Below, piece by piece: positions 26,861-34,951 of a stretch of DNA of 64,000 nucleotides. Position 1 is the first letter of the stretch, and the number at the start of each line of letters is the position of its first letter. The notes under the pieces are model-generated. The model ran no database searches, had not been told where the DNA came from, and saw nothing but the letters and a program-made list of their open reading frames with translations. This DNA comes from Cellulomonas sp. RIT-PI-Y (GTDB taxonomy: Bacteria > Actinomycetota > Actinomycetes > Actinomycetales > Cellulomonadaceae): the NCBI RefSeq assembly GCF_025642745.1, contig NZ_JANZKP010000005.1, forward strand, positions 1-64,000, written 5' to 3'. A program made the translations under genes and the position numbers.

Positions 26861-26895
26861 CAGCGCCCCGTCCCGGATTCCGGGGCGGGGCGCTG
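26861..26895 (+). terminator. Terminator of the rpsF-rplI operon
   Basis: CAGCGCCCCG (26861-26870) pairs with CGGGGCGCTG (26886-26895); CCCGG/CCGGG adds an inner stem around ATT. It starts 15 nt after the rplI stop. Intrinsic-type hairpin without a U-run. Confidence 0.65.
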
Positions 26896-26922
26896 TGCTG
26901 CCCGGTGTGCGACTCTGGCGGT

Positions 26923-27210
26923 ATGCCGACCACCTCCGAGCCGCACCGCACCGCTCTGGCGGCGAGCCTGAGCTCGGTGGGGATCGGGCTGTTCCTGCTC
27001 AGCATGGCCCTGGACGGCGCGGCACGGGCGCTGTTCCTGCTGGCCGGGCTGGCGTTCCTGGTCGTGGGCGGCGGGTGGTCGTTGGCGGCGTTGCAGCAGA
27101 AGCAGCGCGAGCAGCAGCCGCCGCCCGGGGACGACGACGGTCCCGGCCCTCGGCGGGCGGGCGACGAGTCCGAGGAGGACGCACCGGGGACCGACGTCAC
27201 GCCCCGGTGA
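26923..27210 (+). CDS. Small two-helix membrane protein
   Basis: A 95-aa hypothetical protein. Two hydrophobic helices (LAASLSSVGIGLFLLSMAL, about 10-28; ALFLLAGLAFLVVGGGWSL, about 34-53) are followed by a charged, Gln/Asp/Pro-rich cytoplasmic tail. No known family. ATG at 26923 chosen; an in-frame start at 26905 falls too close to the terminator. It is convergent with the MATE gene and overlaps its 3' end by 14 bp. Confidence 0.6.
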   Translation: MPTTSEPHRTALAASLSSVGIGLFLLSMALDGAARALFLLAGLAFLVVGGGWSLAALQQKQREQQPPPGDDDGPGPRRAGDESEEDAPGTDVTPR

Positions 27211-28555
27211 CCATCCAGGCCTCGCCCCGGGCACGCAGGCCGGTGGTGACCGCCCGGGCCAGCATGAACACACCCGCGAACGCACCCCAGAGCCACGCCA
27301 GCCCGACCCAGCCGTCCGGCGCCCAGGCGTGCACCGCCAGCGCGCAGGGCAGGTAGACCACCAGGGTCACCATCCCGGCCCAGGCCAGATAGCGGCCGTC
27401 GCCCGCGCCGATCAGGACGCCGTCCAGGACGAACACCCAGCCGGCCATCGGCATCAGCACCGCGACCACCACCAGCGCGACGGTGATCGCGTGCCGGACG
27501 TCGCCCTCGGTGCTGAACAGCGCGGACAGCCACCAACCGCCCGCGCCGAGCACCAGGCCGAGCACCGCCCCCGCGCCGACCCCCCAGGTGAGGGTGCGGC
27601 GCAGCAGGGCGCGCACCCGGTCGACATCCCCGGCTCCGAGCCCGTGGCCGATCAGTGCCTGGGCGGCGATGGCCAGGGCGTCCAGCGCGAAGGCGGCGAA
27701 GCCCCACAGCGAGTTGACCACCTGGTGCGCGGCCAGCGCGACCGGTCCCAGTCCGGTGGCCACCCACACGGTGACCAGGATGGCTGCGCGCAGCGACAGG
27801 GTGCGGACCAGCAGCGGGATGCCGGTGCGGACCCCCACCACGATCCCGCCGGGAGCCGGCCGCAACGAGGCGCCGACCGCGCGGGCACCTCGGACCACCA
27901 CGACGACCAGCACCGCCCCCATGCCGAGCTGGGTGATCGCGGTGCCCAGTCCGGAGCCCGCGATCCCGAGGCCAGCGCCGTAGACGAGGACGATGTTCAG
28001 TGCCGCGTTCACGGCCGCGCCGACACCGGCCACGACCAGGGGCGTCCGGGTGTCCTGCAGACCGCGCAGCGCGCCGGTGGCCGCCAGTACCAGCAGCATT
28101 CCGGGCAGCCCCGGGGCGGAGGCGCGCAGGTAGTGCTCCGCCTGGGTCGCGACGTCGCCGGTGGCGCCGAGTGCGGCGATCGCCCAGGGCGCGGTGACCA
28201 GTGCCAGGGCCGCCAGCGCCACGCCCAGGCCCGCGGCCAGCCAGAGGCCGTCGACCCCGGTCTGCAGCGCCCCGGCCCGGTCGCCGCCGCCGAGCTTGCG
28301 GGCCACCACCGCGGTGGTGGCGTAGGCGAGGAAGACGCACAGCCCCACCACCGTCACCAGCAGGGTCGAGGCGAGGGAGAGGCCCGCCAGCTCCGTGGTG
28401 CCCAGCCGGCCCACGACGGCCGAGTCGATCAGGACGAACAGCGGTTCGGCGATCAGCGCACCGAGTGCCGGGACGGCCAGACCGAGGATCTGGCGGTCGA
28501 CGGTGGACTCAGAGCGTCCGGAACGTGAAATCGAGGTCAACTTTCTGGTGTCCAC
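27197..28555 (-). CDS. MATE family efflux transporter (DinF-like)
   Basis: A 452-aa multidrug and toxin extrusion protein with 12 hydrophobic helices in two MatE repeats. Family motifs include AVPALGALIAEPLFVLIDSAVVGRLG at the start and the repeat ALAAHQVVNSLWGFAAFALDALAIAAQALIG in the second half (quoted in parts of family-typical residues). Export is driven by an Na+ or H+ gradient; substrate unknown. GTG at 28555 is the first plausible start; upstream sequence falls into the DnaA-box region. A MATE gene next to dnaB is common in Micrococcales. Confidence 0.88.
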   Translation of the reverse strand: MDTRKLTSISRSGRSESTVDRQILGLAVPALGALIAEPLFVLIDSAVVGRLGTTELAGLSLASTLLVTVVGLCVFLAYATTAVVARKLGGGDRAGALQTGVDGLWLAAGLGVALAALALVTAPWAIAALGATGDVATQAEHYLRASAPGLPGMLLVLAATGALRGLQDTRTPLVVAGVGAAVNAALNIVLVYGAGLGIAGSGLGTAITQLGMGAVLVVVVVRGARAVGASLRPAPGGIVVGVRTGIPLLVRTLSLRAAILVTVWVATGLGPVALAAHQVVNSLWGFAAFALDALAIAAQALIGHGLGAGDVDRVRALLRRTLTWGVGAGAVLGLVLGAGGWWLSALFSTEGDVRHAITVALVVVAVLMPMAGWVFVLDGVLIGAGDGRYLAWAGMVTLVVYLPCALAVHAWAPDGWVGLAWLWGAFAGVFMLARAVTTGLRARGEAWMVTGA

Positions 28556-28602
28556 ATCGGTGTACAGCGTTATGGCCGGTGAGAAGGGGCAGGTGAGCCC
28601 GG

Positions 28603-28701
28603 TTGCCCACAGTTCTCCACAGCTGTGTCCACGGGTTGTGGACAACCGTGTGCGGGCCGTCCACAGCCTTCCACAGACTCGTCCCCAGGCCCTGTGGACG
28701 A
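28603..28701. promoter_or_regulatory. Cluster of DnaA-box-like 9-mers upstream of dnaB
   Basis: Seven sites related to TTGTCCACA: TTGCCCACA 28603, TTCTCCACA 28613, TGTGTCCAC 28624, TTGTCCACA on minus at 28637-28645 (perfect), CCGTCCACA 28657, CCTTCCACA 28667 and TCGTCCACA on minus at 28693-28701. Spacings of about 10-11 bp among the first four suggest binding on one DNA face. The cluster fills the 265-bp gap between the MATE and dnaB genes. No AT-rich unwinding element or dnaA/dnaN is present, so I read it as a DnaA regulatory or titration site, not oriC. Confidence 0.65.
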
Positions 28702-28820
28702 CTCGCTTGTGCCGGGGATCGGCGGCACCTAACCTCGCGTGGGCGCCCGGCAGACGATGTGGGTGGCGCCGGGTACACCTGGTGCTCGGGCAGCACACGC
28801 GAGGCGGGAAGAGGTCCACT

Positions 28821-30197
28821 GTGTCGATCGACGAGCTGGAGTACGCGGCACCGGCGGACCCCGGTCGCGGCGGGAACAGCTACGACCGCACGCCCCCGCA
28901 GGACCTGAACGCGGAGCAGTCCGTGCTCGGCGGCATGATGATCTCCAAGGACGCGATCGCCGACGTCGTCGAGCAGGTGCGCGGCGCCGACTTCTACAAG
29001 CCCGCGCACGAGTCCATCTACGACGCCATCATCGACCTCTACGGCCGTGGCGAGCCCGCCGACGCCGTCACCATCGCCGACGAGCTGACCAAGCGCGGCG
29101 AGATCGGCCGGATCGGCGGCGTCTCCTACCTGCACACCCTGATCAGCATGGTGCCCACCGCCGCCAACGCGGGGTACTACGCCCGGATCGTGCGCGAGCG
29201 GGCCGTGCTGCGCCGCCTGGTCGAGGCTGGCACCAAGATCGTCCAGATCGGCTACGCCACCGAGGGCGGCGACGTCGACGAGCTGGTCAACAACGCCCAG
29301 GCCGAGATCTACGCCGTCTCCGAGCGCCGCACCACCGAGGACTACCACCGCCTCGGCGAGGTCCTTGGCGGCACCGTGGACGAGATCGAGGCCGCCGGGC
29401 ACCGCGGCGACGGCATGACCGGTGTGCCCACCGGGTTCGCCGACTTCGACCGGCTGACCAACGGCCTGCACCCCGGCCAGATGATCATCATCGCCGCCCG
29501 CCCGGCCATCGGTAAGTCGACGCTGGGCATCGACATGATCCGTTCCGCCTCCATCAAGCACAACATGGCGTCGGTGGTCTTCTCGCTCGAGATGAGCCGC
29601 AACGAGATCACCATGCGGCTGCTCGCCGCCGAGGCCCGCATCGCGTTGCAGAAGATGCGCACCGGCCAGATGGGCGACGAGGACTGGCAGAAGCTCGCCA
29701 GCACCATGGGCCGGATCTCCGAGGCCCCGCTGTTCATCGACGACTCGCCGAACATGTCGCTGATGGAGATCCGCGCCAAGTGCCGGCGCCTGAAGCAGAA
29801 GCACGACCTGAAGCTCGTGATGATCGACTACCTGCAGCTGATGAGCTCCGGCAAGCGCGTCGAGTCCCGCCAGCAGGAGGTCTCCGAGTTCTCCCGGGCG
29901 CTCAAGCTGCTCGCCAAGGAGCTCGAGGTGCCGGTGATCGCGCTGTCCCAGCTGAACCGTGGTCCCGAGCAGCGTGGCGACAAGAAGCCGCAGATGAGCG
30001 ACCTGCGTGAGTCCGGGTCGATCGAGCAGGACGCCGACATGGTGGTCCTGCTGCACCGCGAGGACGCCTACGAGCGGGAGTCCCCGCGTGCGGGCGAGGC
30101 GGACCTGATCGTGGCGAAGCACCGTAACGGGCCGACGGACACGATCACGGTGGCGTTCCAGGGGCACTACTCGCGGTTCGTGGACATGCAGGCCTGA
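28821..30197 (+). CDS. dnaB: Replicative DNA helicase DnaB
   Basis: A 458-aa helicase that unwinds DNA ahead of the replisome as a hexamer. The N-terminal domain (PPQDLNAEQSVLGGMM) and linker precede a RecA-like motor: Walker A A-R-P-A-I-G-K232-S-T, S-L-E-M-S motif, Walker B L-V-M-I-D-Y-L-Q-L, Q-loop A-L-S-Q-L-N-R, arginine-finger region L-R-E-S-G-S-I-E-Q-D-A-D. GTG at 28821 with GAAGAGG upstream. Unlike the mycobacterial gene it carries no intein. A DnaA-box cluster lies just upstream and a vanZ fragment follows 23 bp downstream. Confidence 0.97.
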   Translation: MSIDELEYAAPADPGRGGNSYDRTPPQDLNAEQSVLGGMMISKDAIADVVEQVRGADFYKPAHESIYDAIIDLYGRGEPADAVTIADELTKRGEIGRIGGVSYLHTLISMVPTAANAGYYARIVRERAVLRRLVEAGTKIVQIGYATEGGDVDELVNNAQAEIYAVSERRTTEDYHRLGEVLGGTVDEIEAAGHRGDGMTGVPTGFADFDRLTNGLHPGQMIIIAARPAIGKSTLGIDMIRSASIKHNMASVVFSLEMSRNEITMRLLAAEARIALQKMRTGQMGDEDWQKLASTMGRISEAPLFIDDSPNMSLMEIRAKCRRLKQKHDLKLVMIDYLQLMSSGKRVESRQQEVSEFSRALKLLAKELEVPVIALSQLNRGPEQRGDKKPQMSDLRESGSIEQDADMVVLLHREDAYERESPRAGEADLIVAKHRNGPTDTITVAFQGHYSRFVDMQA

Positions 30198-30204
30198 GGT
30201 CGAC

Positions 30205-30551
30205 TGCCGGGCCAGCGCGGTCAGCGCACCGCCGCCCGCCACCGGAACCGCTCGACCAGACCGCCGAACCCCGGCACCCGGCCGAGCAGCGCCAGCAGCC
30301 CGGCCCCGAGCGCGCCTCCGAGCACGTTGCACAGCAGGTCGTTCACGTCCGCGACGTGCCCGCCGCCCAGCAGGTGCGCGGTGACGTACTGGGTCACCTC
30401 GATCGCCAGGCTGCACGCCGCGGCGACCGCCGTCACGCGCCACCACGACCCCGGGGACAGGACGAGGCCGAGCAGGATCCCGAGCGGCACGAACACGGCG
30501 ATGTTCATCACCGCGTCGCCGGCCTCGTAGTCGACTAACGGCGACAGGACA
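30205..30551. repeat. Left copy of ~345-bp direct repeat (vanZ 3' part)
   Basis: Matches 37574-37919 at about 97 % with a 1-bp indel; homologous bases lie 7367 bp apart (for example ATG at 30501 and 37868). It contains the last third of vanZ. Identity stops at about 30551, where unrelated island DNA starts. This repeat bounds the accessory island on the dnaB side. Confidence 0.85.
30221..30550 (-). pseudogene. vanZ 3' fragment (truncated copy)
   Basis: Encodes the C-terminal ~110 residues of a VanZ-like membrane protein (from PLVDYEAGDAVMNIAVF through IEVTQYVTAHLLGGGHVADVNDLL cut in parts, to the end V-E-R-F-R-W-R-A-A-V-R). The 5' part is replaced at about 30550 by unrelated sequence; a frame continues to 30718 but it is not VanZ-like. 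Its stop and C-terminus are the intact ones, 24 bp from dnaB, so this is probably the native 3' end. The 5' part survives in the right copy at 37.4-38.1 kb. Confidence 0.8.
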
Positions 30552-30841
30552 TCGCCTCGGGCGAGGTGCCATTGCCCAGATCGGACAGTAGTCCTCGTGC
30601 TGGGGAAGAGGAAGTCCACGCCGTATAGACGCTCTGTCCCGCTGCTCGTGAGCAGTTCGCGCGAGTGCCAATGTCGTCTGTCACGCCTCGGCGGCGATGA
30701 CCCGCAGCGCCGTTGCACCAGGACGAGCGCTGGCAGATCCGCCGATCAGCCGCTCTGTTCGACGACAGGGCACGCGTTCACCAGCGGCTCCGCAGTGCTC
30801 GAACCACAACGAGCGTTGTCACGCCACGAAGCCGAGCACCG
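30552..30841. other. Non-coding left flank of the island
   Basis: 290 bp of lower-GC DNA between the vanZ fragment and the 191-aa gene. Only a chance extension of the truncated vanZ frame is open here. I see no promoter, inverted repeat or integrase remnant. Confidence 0.4.
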
Positions 30842-31417
30842 TCATTGGTCGAGAAGGTCCGGCCGGCAGAGGTGGCAGCGTGATCGATGCTGGGCGTCGT
30901 CCATCCCGGCCGCGGCGACTGTCGTCAGCATCAGCCGCCGTGCTGCGAGAACCGCTGACTGAGCGTCCAGCTGATACTTGACCCGGCCGCGCTTCTCGTC
31001 GACGTGGATGAAGATCGTGTGCCCACCGGTTCTGCTGCCACTTCCGATGAAACGCATTCCAAGGGGAGCTGCAGGTGCGGTGGTGCTCTGCTGCGCGTGT
31101 CCCTCGCCGCTCAGGTACGCGTCGTAGTGCTCCAGACGGTCTCTGAGGCTTTTCATGCTCGGCACGTCCGAATCGAACTGCCTCAGCGCGTCATGGTCGC
31201 CGTCGAGTACGCGCTGCGCGCCGCGCTCCACGTTGCGGAGAGCGTCGATTAGTACGAGCGACAGAGCGTCGCGCTCCCCGATCGAGTTCATCGGGTCGTC
31301 GTCGTCCCAGTTTGACTCAATCGCCCGGTCGGTCCGGACAGCTGCAGAGAACCACAGGTGGGCCCAGGACGTTAGTTGTGTCATGAGTGGACCGCTGACC
31401 AGCGAAGTCTGTTCCAT
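30842..31417 (-). CDS. Hypothetical island protein, 191 aa
   Basis: No family recognised. The N-terminal two thirds are helical and acidic (LTSWAHLWFSAAVRTDRAIE; ERDALSLVLIDALRNVERGAQ; SMKSLRDRLEHYDAYLSGEG). The last third has strands (HTIFIHVDEKRGRVKYQLD), a helix and a C-H-L-C near the C-terminus. No signal peptide. ATG at 31417 chosen; an in-frame TTG at 31432 is possible. Codon use and GC are like the island, unlike the core genes. It stands alone on the minus strand beside the RES and ABC-3C genes, so a role in the same defence island is possible but unproven. Confidence 0.6.
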   Translation of the reverse strand: MEQTSLVSGPLMTQLTSWAHLWFSAAVRTDRAIESNWDDDDPMNSIGERDALSLVLIDALRNVERGAQRVLDGDHDALRQFDSDVPSMKSLRDRLEHYDAYLSGEGHAQQSTTAPAAPLGMRFIGSGSRTGGHTIFIHVDEKRGRVKYQLDAQSAVLAARRLMLTTVAAAGMDDAQHRSRCHLCRPDLLDQ

Positions 31418-31575
31418 CAACGTCGACTCCAAGTAATCGCGAGGCGTCTGGCTTGCTGGACGGATACTGCCCCCTGGACGCCGTTCCTGGGCGGCAGCTT
31501 GTTCATATCGCGCGTCGGACGTAGCGGCAGAGCCCCTTGCTTGGGGTTCTGATCTGCCAAGGAGTCTGATCGATC

Positions 31576-31860
31576 ATGGCGAGACCACCGGTGATGCCGG
31601 TGGAGGAGAAGGTCCGGATCGTGCTGTCGGTCCTGGCCGGTGAGGTGAGCGCGGCCGAGGCCGCGCGCAAGGCGAAGGTCTCCGAGCAGTAGGTCGGAAA
31701 CGGGAGGCGGCAGTTCCCTGGAGTCCGGCCGTGCGGGACTGGTTGCGGGGAGCTCCCGCCCCTCGAGCGGTGAGCAGCAACTGGAGGCCGAGGGTGCCGA
31801 CCTGACCCAGGCTCTGGGTTGAGGCCGCGGTCGAGCCGCGGGTGTGGAAGAAGTCCGCAA
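31576..31860 (+). pseudogene. Decayed transposase orfA (IS3-like helix-turn-helix protein)
   Basis: The ATG at 31576 opens ARPPVMPVEEKVRIVLSVLAG, EVSAAEAARKAKVSEQ, then a TAG stop at 31690. The homology goes on past the stop as VGN-x-RRQFLESGRAGLVAGSS and, after a 1-nt frameshift, QQLEAE, ADLTQALG and a V-W-K-K-S end, the normal orfA of an IS3-type element. So the gene has at least one nonsense mutation and one frameshift, and no orfB or clear terminal repeats are left. It is evidence of past mobile-element activity in the island. Confidence 0.7.
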
Positions 31861-31948
31861 CCTCCCCCGCCACCGGTGCCGTCGGCGAAGTGTCAGCAGA
31901 TGAGTGATACCCAGCCCTACTGGAGGCCGCGCGTGGTTCGATGCCCGC

Positions 31949-33220
31949 ATGGGTTACGAAAAGCGTCTGTTGATGGAGGCTGAGGAGCGCGGCTTCAACT
32001 CTCTCGACGGCGCAATCTGCACGGAGCACATCACCGACCCACACCTCCTCGAAGCGATCGGACGCCGGGTCCCCCATGCGACTTGCGTTGTCTGCGAGCG
32101 CTACGGCTCCGAAGATGGCGAGCAGTTCGCGGTTGGGCTGGATGACCTCATGGGGCCCGTGGTCGACGCGATCCGATTCCTGTTCGAGCCAGCGGACACC
32201 CTGCCTTGGGACTCGGAGGACCACGTGTACGTCGGCCCGGTCCGCGACGGCTTCGACGTCATTGAGACGGTGTGTGCAGGCGCCCTCGAGGATTCCGCGT
32301 TCGACCGGATCATCGAGATGATGGCCGCGTCGCTGCATGGCGACGAGTGGACGTCCTTCGGCGCACCCGGGCAGACTGAACACCTCGAGTTCGGGTGGGA
32401 GAGGTTCTCCGAGACCGCTAAGCACTCCTCGCGGTTCGTGTACGTCGGCGACCCAGGCAACGACCGTGAAACGCCGGGCACGTCAATGCTGGCGTTCTTG
32501 CACCAGCTCCGGGTCTACGTGGACGGCAGTCTCGACCTCGTGGAACCGCTCCCCAAGGGCTCTATGGTTCACCGCGGACGTCTCGTCGAAGGACGCGGCG
32601 AGGTTGCCCCAACAGCCGCGGCCCTGGGTCCGGCGCCGGAGGATCGAGCCGCGGCGAACCGCATGTCGCCTGCCGGAATCTCGCTGATGTACGCGTCGCA
32701 GGATCCGCAGACCGCGATCGCAGAGATCGCGGCGCACGGCCCCAAGCCGCGGGCGCTCGTCGGCGGGTTCCGTACGACGAGGCCGCTCCAGGTCCTCGAC
32801 CTCACCAAGGCGCCGAAAGTGCCGTCGATCTTCGACGTTAGCTCGCGCGCGGAGTACGTCATGGCGCAGTTCCTTCACGACTTTGTCCGCACCGCCACCG
32901 CTCCTATCATCCCGGACGGCCGCGAGCACGTCGACTATGTGCCCACCCAGGTGGTGACCGAGTACCTGCGCTGGGCGCCGGAGACGCCGCTCGACGGGAT
33001 CGCGCTTCCGAGTGCGCAGTCGGAGAACCGAGCGAAGACGTACGTGTTCTTCTTCGGCCCGGCCGACGTGGTTGACGCCGGCGCCGAACGCCAGACGCCG
33101 CGGTCAAGCTTCTTGAACTGGGAGGAGTCCGACCCTGTCTTCACGTTGGACTCAGACGACGTCGAGTTGTGGGACGTGGTGCGCAGCTACGACGCCAAGC
33201 GCGCTTCTCGGTGGGCGTGA
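31949..33220 (+). CDS. RES-domain protein with Zn-ribbon/HEPN-RES-type N-terminus (candidate NAD-cleaving toxin)
   Basis: A 423-aa protein. N-terminal region: a likely zinc ribbon with C24, H27 and C46-V-V-C49, followed by a helical domain (60-130) of the kind found before RES domains (HEPN/RES N-terminal type). The RES domain (about 200-423) shows H-R-G-R211, then N-R238-M-S-P-A-G-I-S-L-M-Y-A-S and T-A-I-A-E259, the conserved Arg/Glu pattern of RES enzymes that break down NAD+ (or ADP-ribosylate). ATG at 31949 preferred; an upstream start at 31904 is possible. No Xre antitoxin partner is adjacent. Next to an ABC-3C system it probably acts in anti-phage or conflict defence by NAD depletion (inferred). 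Confidence 0.78.
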   Translation: MGYEKRLLMEAEERGFNSLDGAICTEHITDPHLLEAIGRRVPHATCVVCERYGSEDGEQFAVGLDDLMGPVVDAIRFLFEPADTLPWDSEDHVYVGPVRDGFDVIETVCAGALEDSAFDRIIEMMAASLHGDEWTSFGAPGQTEHLEFGWERFSETAKHSSRFVYVGDPGNDRETPGTSMLAFLHQLRVYVDGSLDLVEPLPKGSMVHRGRLVEGRGEVAPTAAALGPAPEDRAAANRMSPAGISLMYASQDPQTAIAEIAAHGPKPRALVGGFRTTRPLQVLDLTKAPKVPSIFDVSSRAEYVMAQFLHDFVRTATAPIIPDGREHVDYVPTQVVTEYLRWAPETPLDGIALPSAQSENRAKTYVFFFGPADVVDAGAERQTPRSSFLNWEESDPVFTLDSDDVELWDVVRSYDAKRASRWA

Positions 33221-33853
33221 CGGCGACGAGAACAGCACGTGCTGGGCCGGGCGCTCGGTGTGCCACGGCGTGACGGCTCACCTGTTCCTTCGACGCGATG
33301 CCGAAACTGGCGCGTGCGGTCGCCGCGACTTGGTGACGTTCGTCCTATCGGTCGCCGGTGCCCTCGGCGCCTAGGCAACCGGACACCACGAGGGAGCCCG
33401 CGATGCGCCCGTCGACCAACGCTCCGACGAGCCACCCCACCGCGCCGCGAGTCCACCAGGGCTGCCCGAGCAGAAGCATGGAGGCGACACCCGCCAGCGC
33501 CCAGGCCAGCACAAACCGCGACTAGAGCCCACCCGTTCAGCAAGACGACTTGGAACGTGAACGTATCTGCTGGCTCCCGACGGACGGTCCTCTTCACCCG
33601 GATGGCCGCGCTGCGCGTCCCAGGTCTAGCTGCCGCCTATGTGCCGACGCCGAGTCGACGACCTGGGACACAGTCGCCTCTTCCTCGAGGCGAAACGAAG
33701 GTAGTGGAGTGAAGTGTCCCGCCTTGTCGTGCGTCTCGGTGCGCCGCGTCCATGGGTCTCTCCAGTCAGAAGTTCCGCCAGGTGCACGGCCCATCTCGTG
33801 GTGATGGCGTCGAGTTGCGTCGAAGTGAAGCGGGAAGCCGCTAGTTTTGGCGC
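33221..33853. other. Intergenic region with a possible decayed membrane-protein gene
   Basis: 633 bp without an intact gene. On the minus strand about 33597-33358 a broken frame can be read: R-E-P-A-D-T-F-T-F-Q-V-V-L-L-N-G-W, then after a frameshift and stop FVLAWALAGVASMLLLGQP and RGAVGWLVGALV. This looks like a small membrane protein lost to mutation. TAGTTT at 33842-33847 lies 7 nt before the next ATG and may be the -10 of a leaderless ABC-3C transcript. Confidence 0.35.
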
Positions 33854-34951
33854 ATGGGTACACCGGACGTGGTCGTGTCGCGTGACTTGGCGCCACCGGT
33901 CCCAGACACGGCCCTCACCGCGGCGCGTTCGGAGCGCGGCCCCCGCCTCGCGGCGCGCAAGGTGATTCAGACCTATGACGCAGACGAGTGGGAGGTCTTC
34001 ATCGAGGAGTGGGCCATTAGTCTCGAACCTACGTACGCACAGGTCAGGCGATTTGGCGGCCCCGGCGATCGCGGTGTCGACGTCGCTGGATTCATGAGCG
34101 ATCGTGGCTTTGAAGGCGAGTGGGACTGCTTCCAAGGAAAGCACTACGACAAAACCCTCAAGCCGTCACACGCATGGCCTGAGATGCTCAAGACCTTCCT
34201 GCTTCCCGTGAAGTACCCGCGCTACAAACTCCCACGCCGATACCACTTCATCGCGCCTCGTGGGCTTGCTACGAGCTTGGCCCATCTTGTGTCGACCCCG
34301 ACGGAATTGCAGCGGGAGTTCATCGCGCAGGTCGAGAAGCCAACGGCGAAGCCGTTCAAAGACCTCGATGAAGCCAGCCGCGGATCGGTGCTGGAACTCG
34401 CGCGTATCACCGACTTCGGCATGTTCGGGACGGTTGAGGTTCTGCAACTGATCAAACAGCACGGCACGACTGGGTACGCCGCAGCTCGGTTCGGCGGTGG
34501 GCTGCGTGAGCGGCCCCGGCCACCGCTTCCCCCGCGCGAGTTGCGAGCCGACGAGATGGGATACGTTCGCAAATTGGTCGACGCGTACCAGGAGCGGTAC
34601 CTGACGACCGACAGCGTCGAGGCGGTTGAGGGGCATAAGAAGGCTGGTGCCCACTTCAGGCGCCAACGAGAGTCATTTTTTCGCGCCGAGGCGCTGCGAA
34701 GCTTTGCTCGGGACAGCGTTCCTCGCAACACGTTCGAAGGACTGCAGGACGAAATTTTCGACGCGGTTGTCGAGACAGTCGAAGGTGAGCACGCGGACGG
34801 ATTGGAGCGTCTGCAGAAGACGCTAGAGCTCGCCGTCACAGCGCAGCTGAGCGCGAATGCGCTGATCCACGTAACCGAGCCGGCCGACCGGCGAGGCATC
34901 TGCCATCAACTGGCGAACGACGATCGCCTGACGTGGGTGGTCGCAACGTGA
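33854..34951 (+). CDS. ABC-3C system effector with PD-(D/E)XK-like nuclease domain
   Basis: A 365-aa protein, first gene of a three-gene ABC-3C system. Residues 40-110 look like a restriction-endonuclease fold: E51/E52 in the first helix, G-D72-R-G-V-D76-V in the beta hairpin, and W-D-C-F-Q94-G-K96 as the QxK variant of the PD-(D/E)XK motif (Mrr-like). The remaining 250 residues are mostly helical, with ABC-3C-type C-terminal features. Family knowledge: such effectors are held in check by the ATPase and released on invasion. The GTGA overlap with the middle-component gene shows coupling. The nuclease call rests on motifs only. Confidence 0.75.
   Translation: MGTPDVVVSRDLAPPVPDTALTAARSERGPRLAARKVIQTYDADEWEVFIEEWAISLEPTYAQVRRFGGPGDRGVDVAGFMSDRGFEGEWDCFQGKHYDKTLKPSHAWPEMLKTFLLPVKYPRYKLPRRYHFIAPRGLATSLAHLVSTPTELQREFIAQVEKPTAKPFKDLDEASRGSVLELARITDFGMFGTVEVLQLIKQHGTTGYAAARFGGGLRERPRPPLPPRELRADEMGYVRKLVDAYQERYLTTDSVEAVEGHKKAGAHFRRQRESFFRAEALRSFARDSVPRNTFEGLQDEIFDAVVETVEGEHADGLERLQKTLELAVTAQLSANALIHVTEPADRRGICHQLANDDRLTWVVAT

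Noticed and set aside
28603-28701. Chromosomal origin oriC
   Set aside because: There are many DnaA-like boxes, but no AT-rich unwinding region and no dnaA or dnaN; called a DnaA-binding cluster only.
28821-30197. Intein in dnaB as in mycobacteria
   Set aside because: The reading frame is of normal length (458 aa) and all motor motifs are continuous.
30221-30718. Intact vanZ gene next to dnaB
   Set aside because: The N-terminal 55 codons are unrelated to VanZ and lie in island DNA; only the 3' part is vanZ.
33626-34144. 172-codon minus-strand gene overlapping the ABC-3C effector
   Set aside because: It covers the effector start and nuclease motifs, has no similarity I recognise, and no ribosome site.
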